Assembly: GCF_004310345.1 (NCBI RefSeq)
Contig: NZ_SISK01000002.1
Location: forward strand, 248,001 to 312,000
Length of the DNA stretch: 64,000 bases
From: Paracoccus subflavus
Lineage (GTDB): Bacteria; Pseudomonadota; Alphaproteobacteria; Rhodobacterales; Rhodobacteraceae
Direction of reading: 5' to 3'
Shown: piece by piece, positions 45,782 to 54,935 of the stretch
How positions within the stretch are numbered: the stretch's first letter is position 1
How the letters are laid out: the number at the start of each line of letters is the position of its first letter
Translations under genes and position numbers: made by a program
Notes under the pieces: generated by a model
Seen by the model: the letters and a program-made list of their open reading frames with translations, nothing else
What the model was told of the DNA's origin: nothing
Database searches by the model: none

Positions 45782-47350
45782 TTGCAAAAATTGCAGGACT
45801 ATTGGACAGAGCGAAGCTCTCAGCAGAAAGCCGTCCTGGCGGCGGCTTTTCTGGCAACATTTCTGGCTATTGCAGGCTTTGCCTGGCTGGCGAACCGCCC
45901 TTCGATGAGCCTGCTTTACGGAGGTCTGGATTCCGCCCAGGCGGGCGAGGTCGTGGCCGGGATCGAGCGCGCCGGCGTCCCATACGAGGTGCGGGGCGAT
46001 TCGATCTGGGTCGATTCGGCCAGCCGCGACAAGCTGCGCATGGATCTGGCCGCGCAGGGCCTGCCCGCCGCAGGCGGCGCGGGCTACGAGCTGCTGGACG
46101 GCATGTCGGGATTCGGCACCACCTCGCAGATGTTCGACGCCGCCTATTGGCGTGCTAAGGAGGGCGAACTGGCGCGGACGATTCTGGCCTTGCCCAACGT
46201 GCAGACCGCGCGGGTCCATCTGGCGATCCAGACCGGTCGCGGCTATCGCCGCGACGGCCAGGCCAGCGCATCGGTCACCATCGCCACCAACGGGCAGCCG
46301 ATCGACCGCACCCAGGCGGCCGCGCTGAAATACCTGATCTCTTCTGGCGTTCCGGGCATGTTGCCCGAGGCCGTGACCGTGATCGATACCCGCAACGGCA
46401 TCGTTTCGGCCGGAGAGGACAAGGCAGGCGCCGACCGGGCAGCCGAGATGAAGCGCAATGTCGAACGCATCCTGGAGCCCCATGTCGGCCTCGGCAACGC
46501 CATCGTCGAACTGAACCTCGATGTGGTGACAGAAACAGAACTGCTGACCGAACACCGGTTCGACCCCGATCAGCGTGCCATGATCTCGCAAGTGACCGAG
46601 GAAACGACCGACCAGAGCAACTCGACCGGCTCCGGCGCGGTCACCGCGGCGTCGAACCTGCCCGACAACGAGGCCGCGCAGGGTGACCGGTCCGAGGCAA
46701 ACCGTCAGGAAACCCGCCAGCAGTCCAATTTCGAGGTGACACGTGTGACGCGCGAGGTGTCGCGCCAGCCCGGATCGACCCGGCGGCTGACCGTCGCCGT
46801 GCTGGTCAATGGCGTGTCCGAGGAAAACGCCCAGGGCGAGACGCAGATGGTGCCTCGCCAGCAGGCCGAACTGGACGTGCTGCGCGAACTGGTCGCCTCG
46901 GCCGTGGGCTATGACGAGGCGCGGGGCGACCAGATCACGGTCAAGTCGCTGCCCTTCGCGGGCCTGGACCAGGGCAGCACGGCCGCCGCGCCGGGCCTGC
47001 TGGATCGGCTGGAGCTGAACGGGCTGGCCCGCATCCTGCTGGTGGGACTGTTCGCCCTGGCGCTGACGATGCTGGTCCTGCGTCCCGTCCTGCGTTCGCG
47101 TTCGGCCCGGTCGGCGCTGGACGACAGCCTGCCCGCCCCCGGGGCGCCTGCCCTGACCGGGACAATTGTCTCTGAAACAGAGGTCATGGCCGAACCGGTT
47201 GTCGCGCCGGAAGCCCCCCGTCTGCCCGAGCATCTGGCGCTGCCGTCTGGCGATCCGGTGGCGCGGCTGCGCAACATGATGCGCGAGCGCCATGACGAAA
47301 GCGTCAAGATCCTGACCGGCTGGATCGACAACAAGGAGAATGCCCATTGA
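45782..47350 (+). CDS. fliF: Flagellar MS-ring protein FliF
   Basis: Builds the MS ring in the inner membrane. 522 residues with a membrane helix near the N-terminus (about 19-37), the periplasmic YscJ/FliF domains (SMSLLYGGLDSAQAGEVVAG, VHLAIQ), and a second membrane helix near residue 415 followed by a cytoplasmic tail for FliG. The start appears to be TTG at 45782, with GAAAGG eight or so bases upstream; no ATG or GTG fits the N-terminus better. First gene of the plus-strand operon. Confidence 0.9.
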   Translation: MQKLQDYWTERSSQQKAVLAAAFLATFLAIAGFAWLANRPSMSLLYGGLDSAQAGEVVAGIERAGVPYEVRGDSIWVDSASRDKLRMDLAAQGLPAAGGAGYELLDGMSGFGTTSQMFDAAYWRAKEGELARTILALPNVQTARVHLAIQTGRGYRRDGQASASVTIATNGQPIDRTQAAALKYLISSGVPGMLPEAVTVIDTRNGIVSAGEDKAGADRAAEMKRNVERILEPHVGLGNAIVELNLDVVTETELLTEHRFDPDQRAMISQVTEETTDQSNSTGSGAVTAASNLPDNEAAQGDRSEANRQETRQQSNFEVTRVTREVSRQPGSTRRLTVAVLVNGVSEENAQGETQMVPRQQAELDVLRELVASAVGYDEARGDQITVKSLPFAGLDQGSTAAAPGLLDRLELNGLARILLVGLFALALTMLVLRPVLRSRSARSALDDSLPAPGAPALTGTIVSETEVMAEPVVAPEAPRLPEHLALPSGDPVARLRNMMRERHDESVKILTGWIDNKENAH

Positions 47351-47922
47351 GCCTCGCCGTTCTCAAGCTTGAATCCTTTAGCACGTTGAGTGCCTCTCAG
47401 GACGCGCAGCCGACCTTCAGCCGCGAGGCGCTGGACCAGGCCTATGCCGACGGTCTGACCGATGGACTGGCGCGCCAGCAGGACGAACAGATCCGCACCC
47501 TGAATGCCGGACTCGACCGGCTGGTCCGGGCCTTGGACGACGACGAGGCCCGACTGGCGGGGCTGCGCCGCGACGTGATCGACGCACTGGCCCCGATCCT
47601 GATCCAAATCCTCGATTGCCTGGCCCCCGCGGCCGAGTCGCGTCGCCTCGAGGCTGCGCTGACCGAGGAGCTTTTGCGGCTGTCGCGCATGGCAAAGCCC
47701 CTGCGCGCCAGAATCGCCTGCGGCCCCGCATTGCGTGCGATGGTCGAACGCTGCCTTGCCGAATGCGGGCTTTCGGAAATCGAGCTTACCGAAGCCGATT
47801 CAGAGCGGATCGCACTGTCGCTTCACGGTGGCCGGATCGATCTGAACCCGGCCGACACCGCCCGGGACATCCGGTCGCTTATCGCTGAAATCAACGGAAA
47901 CGACGCATCATGGACGAATTGA
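47347..47922 (+). CDS. fliH: FliH-like flagellar assembly protein
   Basis: 191 residues. The N-terminal half is helical with charged residues (AYADGLTDGLARQQDEQIRTL) and the C-terminal half resembles the FliH/SctL domain that binds the export ATPase. Similarity in this family is weak; position between fliF and fliN supports the call. The start is a TTG overlapping the fliF stop (ATTGA). fliI itself is not in the window. Confidence 0.7.
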   Translation: MSLAVLKLESFSTLSASQDAQPTFSREALDQAYADGLTDGLARQQDEQIRTLNAGLDRLVRALDDDEARLAGLRRDVIDALAPILIQILDCLAPAAESRRLEAALTEELLRLSRMAKPLRARIACGPALRAMVERCLAECGLSEIELTEADSERIALSLHGGRIDLNPADTARDIRSLIAEINGNDASWTN

Positions 47923-48167
47923 GTCATCTTATCGACACGGACGCCATTCAAATCGAGGTCACGGTGCGGCTGGGCCGCACCCGCCAGACCGTCGCACAGC
48001 TTTCCGCGCTGCGGCCCGACGATATCCTGCTGCTGGACCAGAACATCGACGAAGGGGTCGAAATCTGCGTGGGCGACAAGGTGATCGCACGGGGCGAACT
48101 GACGGCGGACGGCACGGCCGAGGACCGGCTGTGCGTGCGCATCCTGCCGGCACCTGGCGCCGCATGA
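47910..48167 (+). CDS. fliN: Flagellar switch protein FliN
   Basis: 85-residue C-ring protein with the SpoA domain: VTVRLGRTRQTVAQLSALRPDDILLLDQ and GDKVIARGEL. It overlaps the fliH-like gene by 13 bases and fliP by four. It sets export docking and rotation switching with FliM and FliG, which are encoded elsewhere. Short but typical. Confidence 0.9.
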   Translation: MDELSHLIDTDAIQIEVTVRLGRTRQTVAQLSALRPDDILLLDQNIDEGVEICVGDKVIARGELTADGTAEDRLCVRILPAPGAA

Positions 48168-48907
48168 CCTTTCGGAAAGCCCCCGTCACAACCCTGGCTG
48201 CCATCCTGGCCGTGCTGCCGGCTGCCGCTCTGGCTCAGGACGGGTTGGGCCAGATCGCGGACCAGTTGGGTCAGGGTCTGGATCAGGGGCTGGGGCAGAA
48301 CGCCGTTCTGCTGGTGGGGGCGCTGACGCTGTTGTCGCTGGCGCCGGGCATCGCCATCACCGTGACCTGCTTTCCCTTTATCGTCACGGTGCTGTCGATC
48401 CTGCGCCAGGCGATCGGGCTGCAATCCTCGCCTCCGAACATGCTGATCGTCAGCCTCTCGCTGTTTCTGACCTGGTTCGTGATGGACCCGGTGTTGCGCG
48501 AAGCCTGGGCCGTCGCGGGCGCGCCGCTCCAGGATGGAGCCATTCCCTTGGGAGAGGCGATCCGCCGCGGCATCGTTCCGTTCCAGGATTTCATGGCGGC
48601 GCGCACCGATCCCGACACCCTGGCGGGCCTGGCCGAGATCGCGCCGGGCGCGGGCGATCCGGGCGGCAGGCTTTCGGTTCTGATCCCGTCCTTCATGCTG
48701 TCCGAAATCCAACGCGCCTTCGAGATCGGCTTTCTGATCGCGCTGCCGTTTCTGATCATCGACCTGGTCGTGTCGGCGGTCCTGATGTCGATGGGCATGA
48801 TGATGGTGCCGCCGGTCGTCGTCTCGCTGCCCTTCAAGCTGGCCTTTTTCGTCGCGGTGGACGGCTGGACGATGATTGCGGGCGCGTTGGTGCGCAGTTA
48901 CCAGTGA
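48164..48907 (+). CDS. fliP: Flagellar export protein FliP
   Basis: Core of the export gate. 247 residues with a cleavable signal peptide (MTFRKAPVTTLAAILAVLPAAALAQ), as usual for FliP, then the diagnostic LSLAPGIAITVTCFPFIVTVLS and the C-terminal VSAVLMSMGMMMVPPVVVSLPFKL. The ATG at 48164 overlaps the fliN stop. An inverted repeat (CTGCCTT/AAGGCAG, 48911-48949) follows four bases after the stop. Confidence 0.95.
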   Translation: MTFRKAPVTTLAAILAVLPAAALAQDGLGQIADQLGQGLDQGLGQNAVLLVGALTLLSLAPGIAITVTCFPFIVTVLSILRQAIGLQSSPPNMLIVSLSLFLTWFVMDPVLREAWAVAGAPLQDGAIPLGEAIRRGIVPFQDFMAARTDPDTLAGLAEIAPGAGDPGGRLSVLIPSFMLSEIQRAFEIGFLIALPFLIIDLVVSAVLMSMGMMMVPPVVVSLPFKLAFFVAVDGWTMIAGALVRSYQ

Positions 48908-49027
48908 CCCCTGCCTTCGGGCTTGCGCAAGGGCATCGTTCCAAGGCAGAGGCGGGCCGAACGCGCGAAAAGGGTCCATGGCGATGGCAGCACCAGAACA
49001 GGGATGTCCCGCCCGGACTGCCGGACG

Positions 49028-49744
49028 ATGAGCGTCGATCTGCGCGATGTCGGCGTTTCGCTCGACGGGCAGAGGGTGCTGCACGCCATCTCGGCCAGTC
49101 TGACCGAGCCGCGCATCGGCATCGTCGGCCGCAACGGGTCGGGCAAGAGCACGCTGGCGCGGGTCATCGCCGGGCTGATTGAACCGGATCAGGGACAGGC
49201 GCGGATCGGCGGTCAGGACATGGCGCGCGACCGCCGGGCGGCCCTGGCAGCCGTCGGGATCATTTTCCAGAATCCCGATCACCAGATCATCTTTCCCACC
49301 GTCATCGAGGAGATTGCCTTCGGCCTGACCCAGCAAGGATTGGGTCGGGACGAGGCCCAGAATGCCGCACGCGCCATTCTGGCGCGGTTCGGCAAGGCAC
49401 ATTGGGAAGCAGCCGCCACCTATGCCCTGTCGCAGGGGCAGAAGCAGCTTTTGTGCCTGATGACGGTTCTGGCCATGCGGCCACGGACCATCGTCATGGA
49501 CGAACCCTTTTCGGGGCTCGATATTCCCACCCGGATGCAGATCGCCCGCCATTTGTCCTGCATCGACGCACAACTGGTGCTGATCACCCATGATCCCGAA
49601 CAGGTCAGGGGTTTTGATCGCATCCTGTGGCTGGACGGAGGTCGGCTGGTGGCCGACGGTCCGCCGGATGCGGTGCTGCCCGCATTCCGGCAGCGGATGG
49701 AGGATTGGGGGAACGGGGATGATCTCGCTCACCTCGCCGGTTGA
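49028..49744 (+). CDS. bioM: Biotin ECF transporter ATPase BioM
   Basis: ATP-binding subunit of the energy-coupling-factor transporter for biotin. 238 residues: Walker A GRNGSGKST (about 32-40), Q-loop IIFQNPDHQIIFPTV typical of ECF ATPases, signature LSQGQ in place of LSGGQ, Walker B IVMDEPFSGLD. The ATG at 49028 starts the conserved MSVDLRDVGV; upstream frame is unrelated. It overlaps bioN by 26 bases. No BioR-type palindrome was found upstream. Confidence 0.93.
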   Translation: MSVDLRDVGVSLDGQRVLHAISASLTEPRIGIVGRNGSGKSTLARVIAGLIEPDQGQARIGGQDMARDRRAALAAVGIIFQNPDHQIIFPTVIEEIAFGLTQQGLGRDEAQNAARAILARFGKAHWEAAATYALSQGQKQLLCLMTVLAMRPRTIVMDEPFSGLDIPTRMQIARHLSCIDAQLVLITHDPEQVRGFDRILWLDGGRLVADGPPDAVLPAFRQRMEDWGNGDDLAHLAG

Positions 49745-50342
49745 AACCTGGGCGCACCGCCTGCCTGCGGGCATCAAGCTGGCGGCGCTGTCGGGCCTGA
49801 CCGTGACACTGTTCCTGACCGACCGGCCTGGTGCCCTGGGCGCGGCCCTGCTGGCGGTCTTTGGGTTGTATCTGTCGGGGGGGCCGGTCTTTCTGCGCCA
49901 AGGCCTGCGCCACCTGCGGATGCTGTGGCCTTTCCTGCTGCTGATCGCACTGTGGCACGGCGCGACGGGCCAGTGGCAGGCCGGGCTGGTCATCGCCCTG
50001 CGGCTGCTGACGGCGCTGGCGCTGGCGAATGTCGTGACCATGACCTCGCGTCTGACAGACATGATCGCGGTGCTGACATGCCTGCTGGCACCCCTGCGGG
50101 GAATGGGCCTGCAGACGCGCGCGGTAGAGCTTGCCATTGCGATGGTGCTGCGCTTTACACCGATGCTGACGGAAAACGGCCGCAGGCTGGCAATGTCCTG
50201 GCGCGCGCGGTCCCCCAGGCGGCCTTCATGGCGGATCGTGATGCCGATGGTGGCGCTGGCGCTGGACGACGCCGATCATGTGGCCGAGGCCCTGCGTGCG
50301 CGGGGCGGAATCCTGAACGACAGGGATGCAGGGAAGGATTGA
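49719..50342 (+). CDS. bioN: Biotin ECF transporter T component BioN
   Basis: 207-residue membrane protein that couples the ATPase BioM to the biotin-binding BioY. It has five hydrophobic segments and the two coupling-helix motifs near AMSWRARSPRR and ALRARGG, as in other EcfT proteins. The ATG at 49719 lies within the end of bioM. The gene is followed directly by bioY. Confidence 0.9.
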   Translation: MISLTSPVETWAHRLPAGIKLAALSGLTVTLFLTDRPGALGAALLAVFGLYLSGGPVFLRQGLRHLRMLWPFLLLIALWHGATGQWQAGLVIALRLLTALALANVVTMTSRLTDMIAVLTCLLAPLRGMGLQTRAVELAIAMVLRFTPMLTENGRRLAMSWRARSPRRPSWRIVMPMVALALDDADHVAEALRARGGILNDRDAGKD

Positions 50343-50891
50343 GTGATGGAACACAACATGACCCGGATCGCGCTGTTTGCCGCGCTGATCGCCGCGCTGG
50401 GGCTGATCCCCAGCCTGACGCTGGCCTTCGGCGTGCCGATCACCGCGCAAAGCATGGGCGTCATGCTGGCCGGCGCGGTTCTGGGCGCGAAACGCGGGGC
50501 GCTGGCGGTGCTATTGTTCATGGCGCTGGTCGCACTGGGTCTGCCCCTGCTGGCCGGGGGACGCGGCGGCCTTGGGGCCTTCGTGGCACCCACGTCGGGA
50601 TTCTTCCTCGGCTGGCCGGTGGCGGCCTTTGTCACCGGGCTGATCGTCGAACGCTGGCGCAAGGGCCCGCTGGCGCTGACGGTTGCCATGGCCTCGATCA
50701 TCGGCGGCATCGTCGTCATGTATGGTTTCGGCATCGTCGGCATGTCGATCGCGCTGGACAAGACCCTGGCCGAATGCGCCCTGCTGGTCACGGCCTTCAT
50801 CCCGGGGGACCTGATCAAGGCGGTACTGACCGGCCTGATCGTGCAGGCCCTGGCCCGGTCCCGGCCCGCTGCCCTGCTGTCGCGCGGGTGA
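50343..50891 (+). CDS. bioY: Biotin-binding S component BioY
   Basis: Substrate-specific membrane subunit for biotin, 181-182 residues with six hydrophobic segments. The BioY signature is clear: FGVPITAQSMGVMLAGAVLG and GGRGGLGAFVAPTSGFFLGWPVAAF. Start is GTG at 50343 or the next codon, ATG at 50346. BioMNY together form a complete high-affinity biotin importer; no biosynthesis gene is adjacent. Confidence 0.95.
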   Translation: MMEHNMTRIALFAALIAALGLIPSLTLAFGVPITAQSMGVMLAGAVLGAKRGALAVLLFMALVALGLPLLAGGRGGLGAFVAPTSGFFLGWPVAAFVTGLIVERWRKGPLALTVAMASIIGGIVVMYGFGIVGMSIALDKTLAECALLVTAFIPGDLIKAVLTGLIVQALARSRPAALLSRG

Positions 50892-51016
50892 AGGCCGAAG
50901 GCCGTTCGGCGGCCCGATAAGTCTTTGACCTGTCACGGGGCGTGGATATGCTGCCGCCGATCACGGACCATACCGCCCGGCGGATGCCGCCCGGCGGTCC
51001 AATCGGGGGATGACGC

Positions 51017-52141
51017 ATGAACAGACTTGATCGCCGCGGGCTTCTGAAGGGCGCGACCGCAACCGCCGGGCTGGCGCTGGCCGCGCCTTGGATCGCGCGG
51101 CCGGGATTTTCCCAAGGATCGGGCACGGTCAACATCTTTGCCTGGGCGGGCTATCTGAACGACGAGATCCTGGGCGCCTTCCAGCAGGCCACGGGGATCA
51201 CGCCGAACTATACCCCCTATGGCACCAACGACGAATTGCTGAACCAGTTGCGCGCCAACAACGGCGCGGGCTTCGACCTGATCTGGCCGACCGTGGACCG
51301 GGTGCCGAACTATGTCGAGTTCGGCCTGGTCCAGCCGCTGGACGAATCGAAGATCGAGGTGGCGAAGGTGTTGCCGAGCGCCTGGGAAAACTCGACCAAC
51401 CTGGGCGCGGTGGTGGACGGCCAGCGTTACCAGGTTCCGACCGACTGGGGGACCGAGGCGGTGGCCTTTGACCGCGACCAGATGCCGCTGGAATACGGCA
51501 GCGCCTCCTATGGCGATATCTGGGGTGAATCGGCGGCGGGCAAGGCAACCGTGCGCGCTCATTCGGCCCTGGTGGGCCTGGGCCTGTGGCTGGAAGCCGA
51601 GGGCAAGCTGCCCCGTCCGCTGCGGGATGCCTTTGCCAGCCCCGAGGCGCAGACCCAGGTTTTCGACGTGATCCTGGCCGAGGCCGTGGCCCGCAAGGGC
51701 AACATCATCCAGTTCTGGAACAACGAGAACGAGGCCCAGGGTGCCTTTCGCCTGAACGGCGCGGCCATCGGGCAGACCTGGGATTCGACCGCGGCCGCGC
51801 TGGCCAAGGAGGGCCTTCCTATCGGCTTCATTGCCCCCAAGGAGGGGGCGCTGGCCTGGATGGAGGGGCTGTCGATCCCGGCGGGGGCCGAGAACCTGGA
51901 CAACGCCTATGCCTTCATCAACTGGTTCCTGACCCCCGAAGCCGGGGCCATGTACACCAACGCGACCGCGATCAATTCGACCGCGGTGGGATCGGCCGAC
52001 CTGCTGTCGGACGAGGCCAAGGCCTTCTTCGCCGCCGCCTATCCGGGCGATGCGCTGGACAAGCTGTGGTGGTGGCCGATCCAGGAAAGCTGGTACGTCA
52101 CCAAGCGCAACGAATACCAGGACCGCTTCCTGTCGGCCTGA
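51017..52141 (+). CDS. Spermidine/putrescine-type ABC transporter, substrate-binding protein
   Basis: 374-residue periplasmic binding protein with a Tat-type signal: RRGLLKGATATAGLALAAPW. The mature part is PotD-like: VNIFAWAGYLNDEILGAF, then GTNDELLNQLRANNGAGFDLIWPT, and the C-terminal WWWPIQESWYVTKRNEYQDRFLSA. Polyamine or a related amine is the likely substrate; it is not fixed by the sequence. It is followed by a strong hairpin and then the ATPase and two permeases. Confidence 0.87.
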   Translation: MNRLDRRGLLKGATATAGLALAAPWIARPGFSQGSGTVNIFAWAGYLNDEILGAFQQATGITPNYTPYGTNDELLNQLRANNGAGFDLIWPTVDRVPNYVEFGLVQPLDESKIEVAKVLPSAWENSTNLGAVVDGQRYQVPTDWGTEAVAFDRDQMPLEYGSASYGDIWGESAAGKATVRAHSALVGLGLWLEAEGKLPRPLRDAFASPEAQTQVFDVILAEAVARKGNIIQFWNNENEAQGAFRLNGAAIGQTWDSTAAALAKEGLPIGFIAPKEGALAWMEGLSIPAGAENLDNAYAFINWFLTPEAGAMYTNATAINSTAVGSADLLSDEAKAFFAAAYPGDALDKLWWWPIQESWYVTKRNEYQDRFLSA

Positions 52142-52149
52142 CGGCAGCC

Positions 52150-52174
52150 GGGGCAGGGGGCGCCCCCTGTCCCC
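52150..52174 (+). terminator. Intercistronic hairpin after the polyamine-binding protein gene
   Basis: GGGGCAGGGG, GCGC at the tip, CCCCTGTCCCC: a 10-bp GC-rich stem with one bulged T, nine bases behind the stop and before the ATPase gene. It has no T-run. A role in mRNA stability or partial termination, giving more binding protein than ATPase, is likely. Confidence 0.65.
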
Positions 52175-52193
52175 ACCAACAAACGGGGGACGG

Positions 52194-53258
52194 ATGTCGC
52201 ATTCGGTGGAACTGGACGGGATCGGGATGACCTTCGGGACGACCCGCGCGGTCAGCGACGTGTCCTTTACCGTTCAGGCGGGCGAGTTCTTCTCGATCCT
52301 GGGGCCGTCCGGCTGCGGCAAGACCACCATCCTGCGCATGATCGCCGGGTTCCTGGAACCGACCGAGGGCCGCGTGCTGATCGGCGGGCGCGACATGCGC
52401 GGCCTGGGTCCAAACCAGCGGCCCACCGCGATGATCTTTCAGTCGCTGGCGCTGTTCCCGCTGATGCCGGTGTGGGAAAACATCGCCTTCGGGCTAGAGG
52501 CGCGGGGCATGGGCCGCACCGACCGCCGCAGGCGCGCCGACGACCTGCTGCGCCTGATCGCGCTGGAGGGTTACGGCGACCGGATGCCCGGCGAACTGTC
52601 GGGCGGACAGCGCCAGCGGGTCGCGATCGCCCGCGCGCTGGCGGTCGAGCCGGGCGTGCTGCTGCTGGACGAGCCTCTGTCAGCGCTGGATCTGAAGCTG
52701 CGCCAGCACATGCGGGCCGAGTTGCGGGACCTGCAGAAGCGCACGGGCGTCACCTTCATCTATATCACCCATGACCAGTCCGAGGCGCTGGCCATGTCGG
52801 ACCGCGTGGCGGTGATGAGCAACGGGTTGCTGCAACAGACAGCCACGCCCCGTGCGCTTTACGACAACCCGGCCACGCCCTTTGTCGCCCGCTTTGTCGG
52901 CGAAACGAACGCCATCGGGGGCCGCATCAGCGCCATCGGCGACGGCATGGCGCGGGTCGATACCGCCATGGGTCCGCTGCACGGGCGTGCGGACCGGCAT
53001 CTTGCCATCGGGCAGGGCGCGACGCTTTATGTCCGGCCCGAGGCTTTGGTGCCCGGCGCGGGCAGGAACGTGCTGTCCGCCCAGGTCGAGCGGGTCGATT
53101 TCGAAGGGGCCTTTGCCATGGTCCATGGCCGTTTTGCGAACGGGGCCGCTCTGGCCGCCGCGGTGCCCTCGACCCGGCTGGCCGAAGCACCCGCGCCGGG
53201 CAGTCGGGCCAGCTTTTCCTTTGCCCCTGAACATGCCGTGGTCTTGGCCGATGCGTGA
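52194..53258 (+). CDS. Polyamine-type ABC transporter ATPase (PotA-like)
   Basis: 354-residue ATPase: Walker A GPSGCGKTT (about 38-46), signature LSGGQRQRVAIARAL, Walker B VLLLDEPLSALD, and a C-terminal TOBE domain (LYVRPEALVPG). The ATG at 52194 gives the usual N-terminus. It overlaps the first permease by eight bases. Confidence 0.92.
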   Translation: MSHSVELDGIGMTFGTTRAVSDVSFTVQAGEFFSILGPSGCGKTTILRMIAGFLEPTEGRVLIGGRDMRGLGPNQRPTAMIFQSLALFPLMPVWENIAFGLEARGMGRTDRRRRADDLLRLIALEGYGDRMPGELSGGQRQRVAIARALAVEPGVLLLDEPLSALDLKLRQHMRAELRDLQKRTGVTFIYITHDQSEALAMSDRVAVMSNGLLQQTATPRALYDNPATPFVARFVGETNAIGGRISAIGDGMARVDTAMGPLHGRADRHLAIGQGATLYVRPEALVPGAGRNVLSAQVERVDFEGAFAMVHGRFANGAALAAAVPSTRLAEAPAPGSRASFSFAPEHAVVLADA

Positions 53259-54132
53259 TCTGTATCACCGCTTCGGACCGGGCCTGGCGACGGTCTTTCT
53301 GTCGTTGGTGCTGGTCTGGCTGGCGGCGATGGTGCTGGCGCCGAACCTCATGATGATCGACTATGCCCTGCGCCCGAACCTGCCGCCGGCGCAGCAGGGC
53401 GGGCCGCTGGATGTCCGGTCGCTGGACAATGTCCTGTATCTGGCGAACGAAGGCGTGCATCGCGCGATCTTCTTCAAGACGGTCTGGGCCAGCGCGCTGG
53501 TCGCGGGCCTGACCCTGATCGTCTGCTATCCCATTGCCTTCTGGATGGCGCAGCGCGCCACGCCCGGCCAGTTGTCCATCGCGCTGATGCTGGTCATCAT
53601 CCCGTTCTTCATCAACGAGGTGCTGCGCACTCTGGCCTGGTTCATCCTGCTGGCCTATCGCGGGCCCTTGAACGCGGTTCTGCTGAACCTGGGTGTGATC
53701 GACGCGCCGATCCGCTGGCAGGGGGACGGCGGCGTGCTGGCGGGCATGGTCTATGCCTATATCCTGTTCATGCTGCTGCCGATCTACAACGCCATCGAGA
53801 GCCTGGACAAATCCCAGATCGAGGCGGCGCGCGACCTGGGCGCATCGACGGTGCGTACCCATCGCCGCATCGTGATTCCCCATGCCAAGGCGGGCATCGC
53901 CACGGGCTGCGTCTTCACCTTCATGCTGGCGGCCGGGTCCTATGTCGCGCCCGCGCTGCTTGGCAGCCCCGGCAGCCGCTGGTTCACCGAGATCATCTAC
54001 AACTGGTTCTTCGAGGGCGGCGACTGGAACCGGGGCGCGGCCTATGCGCTGACGCTGCTGGTCCTGTGCCTGGCCGTGGTGCTGGTCACACTGCGACTGT
54101 TCCGCGTCAACCTGACGGATGTGGCGAAATGA
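53251..54132 (+). CDS. Polyamine-type ABC transporter permease (PotB-like)
   Basis: 293-residue inner-membrane permease with about six helices and the EAA-loop motif EAARDLGASTVRTHRRIVIP (about 191-210) that docks the ATPase. It follows the PotA-like gene with an eight-base overlap and precedes a second permease by four. The ATG at 53251 is chosen within the end of the ATPase gene. Confidence 0.92.
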   Translation: MRDLYHRFGPGLATVFLSLVLVWLAAMVLAPNLMMIDYALRPNLPPAQQGGPLDVRSLDNVLYLANEGVHRAIFFKTVWASALVAGLTLIVCYPIAFWMAQRATPGQLSIALMLVIIPFFINEVLRTLAWFILLAYRGPLNAVLLNLGVIDAPIRWQGDGGVLAGMVYAYILFMLLPIYNAIESLDKSQIEAARDLGASTVRTHRRIVIPHAKAGIATGCVFTFMLAAGSYVAPALLGSPGSRWFTEIIYNWFFEGGDWNRGAAYALTLLVLCLAVVLVTLRLFRVNLTDVAK

Positions 54133-54935
54133 CGGCGGCCGACCGGATCTTTCGCGGGCTGTTCGTTCTCTATCTGCTGGTTTTCGTTGTCTATCTGTTC
54201 GCGCCGCTGGCCGTCATGGCGGCGGCGGCCTTCAACGAAAGCCGCTTTCCGACCGTGATCCCCTGGCAGGGCACGACCCTGGACTGGTTTTCCGCCATGT
54301 GGGCGGACGCCGCGATGTGGCGGTCGCTGTGGACATCCGCCATCGTCGCGGTGCTGGTGGTGCTGGTCGCGCTGCCGGTGGGCACCGCCGCCGCGCTGGT
54401 GCTGACGACGCTGCACGCGCGGGCGCGCAGTTTCGCCTATGCGGTGATGGTCTCGCCCCTGCTGACGCCGGGGGTGGTGATCGGGATTTCCACGCTGATC
54501 CTGTGGCGGCAGGTGGGCGTGAGCGGCGGGATCGCCCTGATCGTGGTGGCGCAGACGACCTTTATCATCTGCTATGTGATGCTGATGGTGATGGCGCGGC
54601 TGCAACGGTTCGACCGCACGCAGGAAGAAGCCGCGCTGGGCCTGGGCGCATCCCGGCTGATGGTGTTCCGCCGGATCCTGCTGCCCTTCCTGCGGCCCGC
54701 GCTGCTGGCTTCGGGGGGGCTGGCGATCCTGCAATCGGTGGAAAACTACAACACCACGCTGTTCGTGCGCGGCTTTGAAACCCCGCTGACGGTGTTCATC
54801 GCGACCAAGGTGCGCACCGGCCTGACCCCGGCCGTCAACGCCCTGGCGCTGGTCGTCATCGCGGCCACCGTGATCGGCGCCATCGCTTGGGAAATCGCGC
54901 GGCGTCGCCATGTCACAAAAGCCCCGCAGTCGTGA
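54129..54935 (+). CDS. Polyamine-type ABC transporter permease (PotC-like)
   Basis: 268-residue permease, six helices, EAA loop EEAALGLGASRLMVFRRILLP (about 166-185). It forms the heterodimeric channel with the preceding permease. Its 3' end overlaps that of the convergent LysR-type gene by 23 bases, so the two transcripts are antisense there. Confidence 0.92.
   Translation: MTAADRIFRGLFVLYLLVFVVYLFAPLAVMAAAAFNESRFPTVIPWQGTTLDWFSAMWADAAMWRSLWTSAIVAVLVVLVALPVGTAAALVLTTLHARARSFAYAVMVSPLLTPGVVIGISTLILWRQVGVSGGIALIVVAQTTFIICYVMLMVMARLQRFDRTQEEAALGLGASRLMVFRRILLPFLRPALLASGGLAILQSVENYNTTLFVRGFETPLTVFIATKVRTGLTPAVNALALVVIAATVIGAIAWEIARRRHVTKAPQS

Noticed and set aside
45308..47347. Long minus-strand open frame opposite fliF
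   Set aside because: Covers fliL in another frame and the complement of fliF; no recognisable domain, Gln/Arg/His-rich as expected for a high-GC shadow.
48908..49027. Possible biotin-responsive operator or riboswitch before bioM
   Set aside because: No BioR-type TTATCTATAA-like palindrome or known RNA fold seen; only an ordinary inverted repeat behind fliP.
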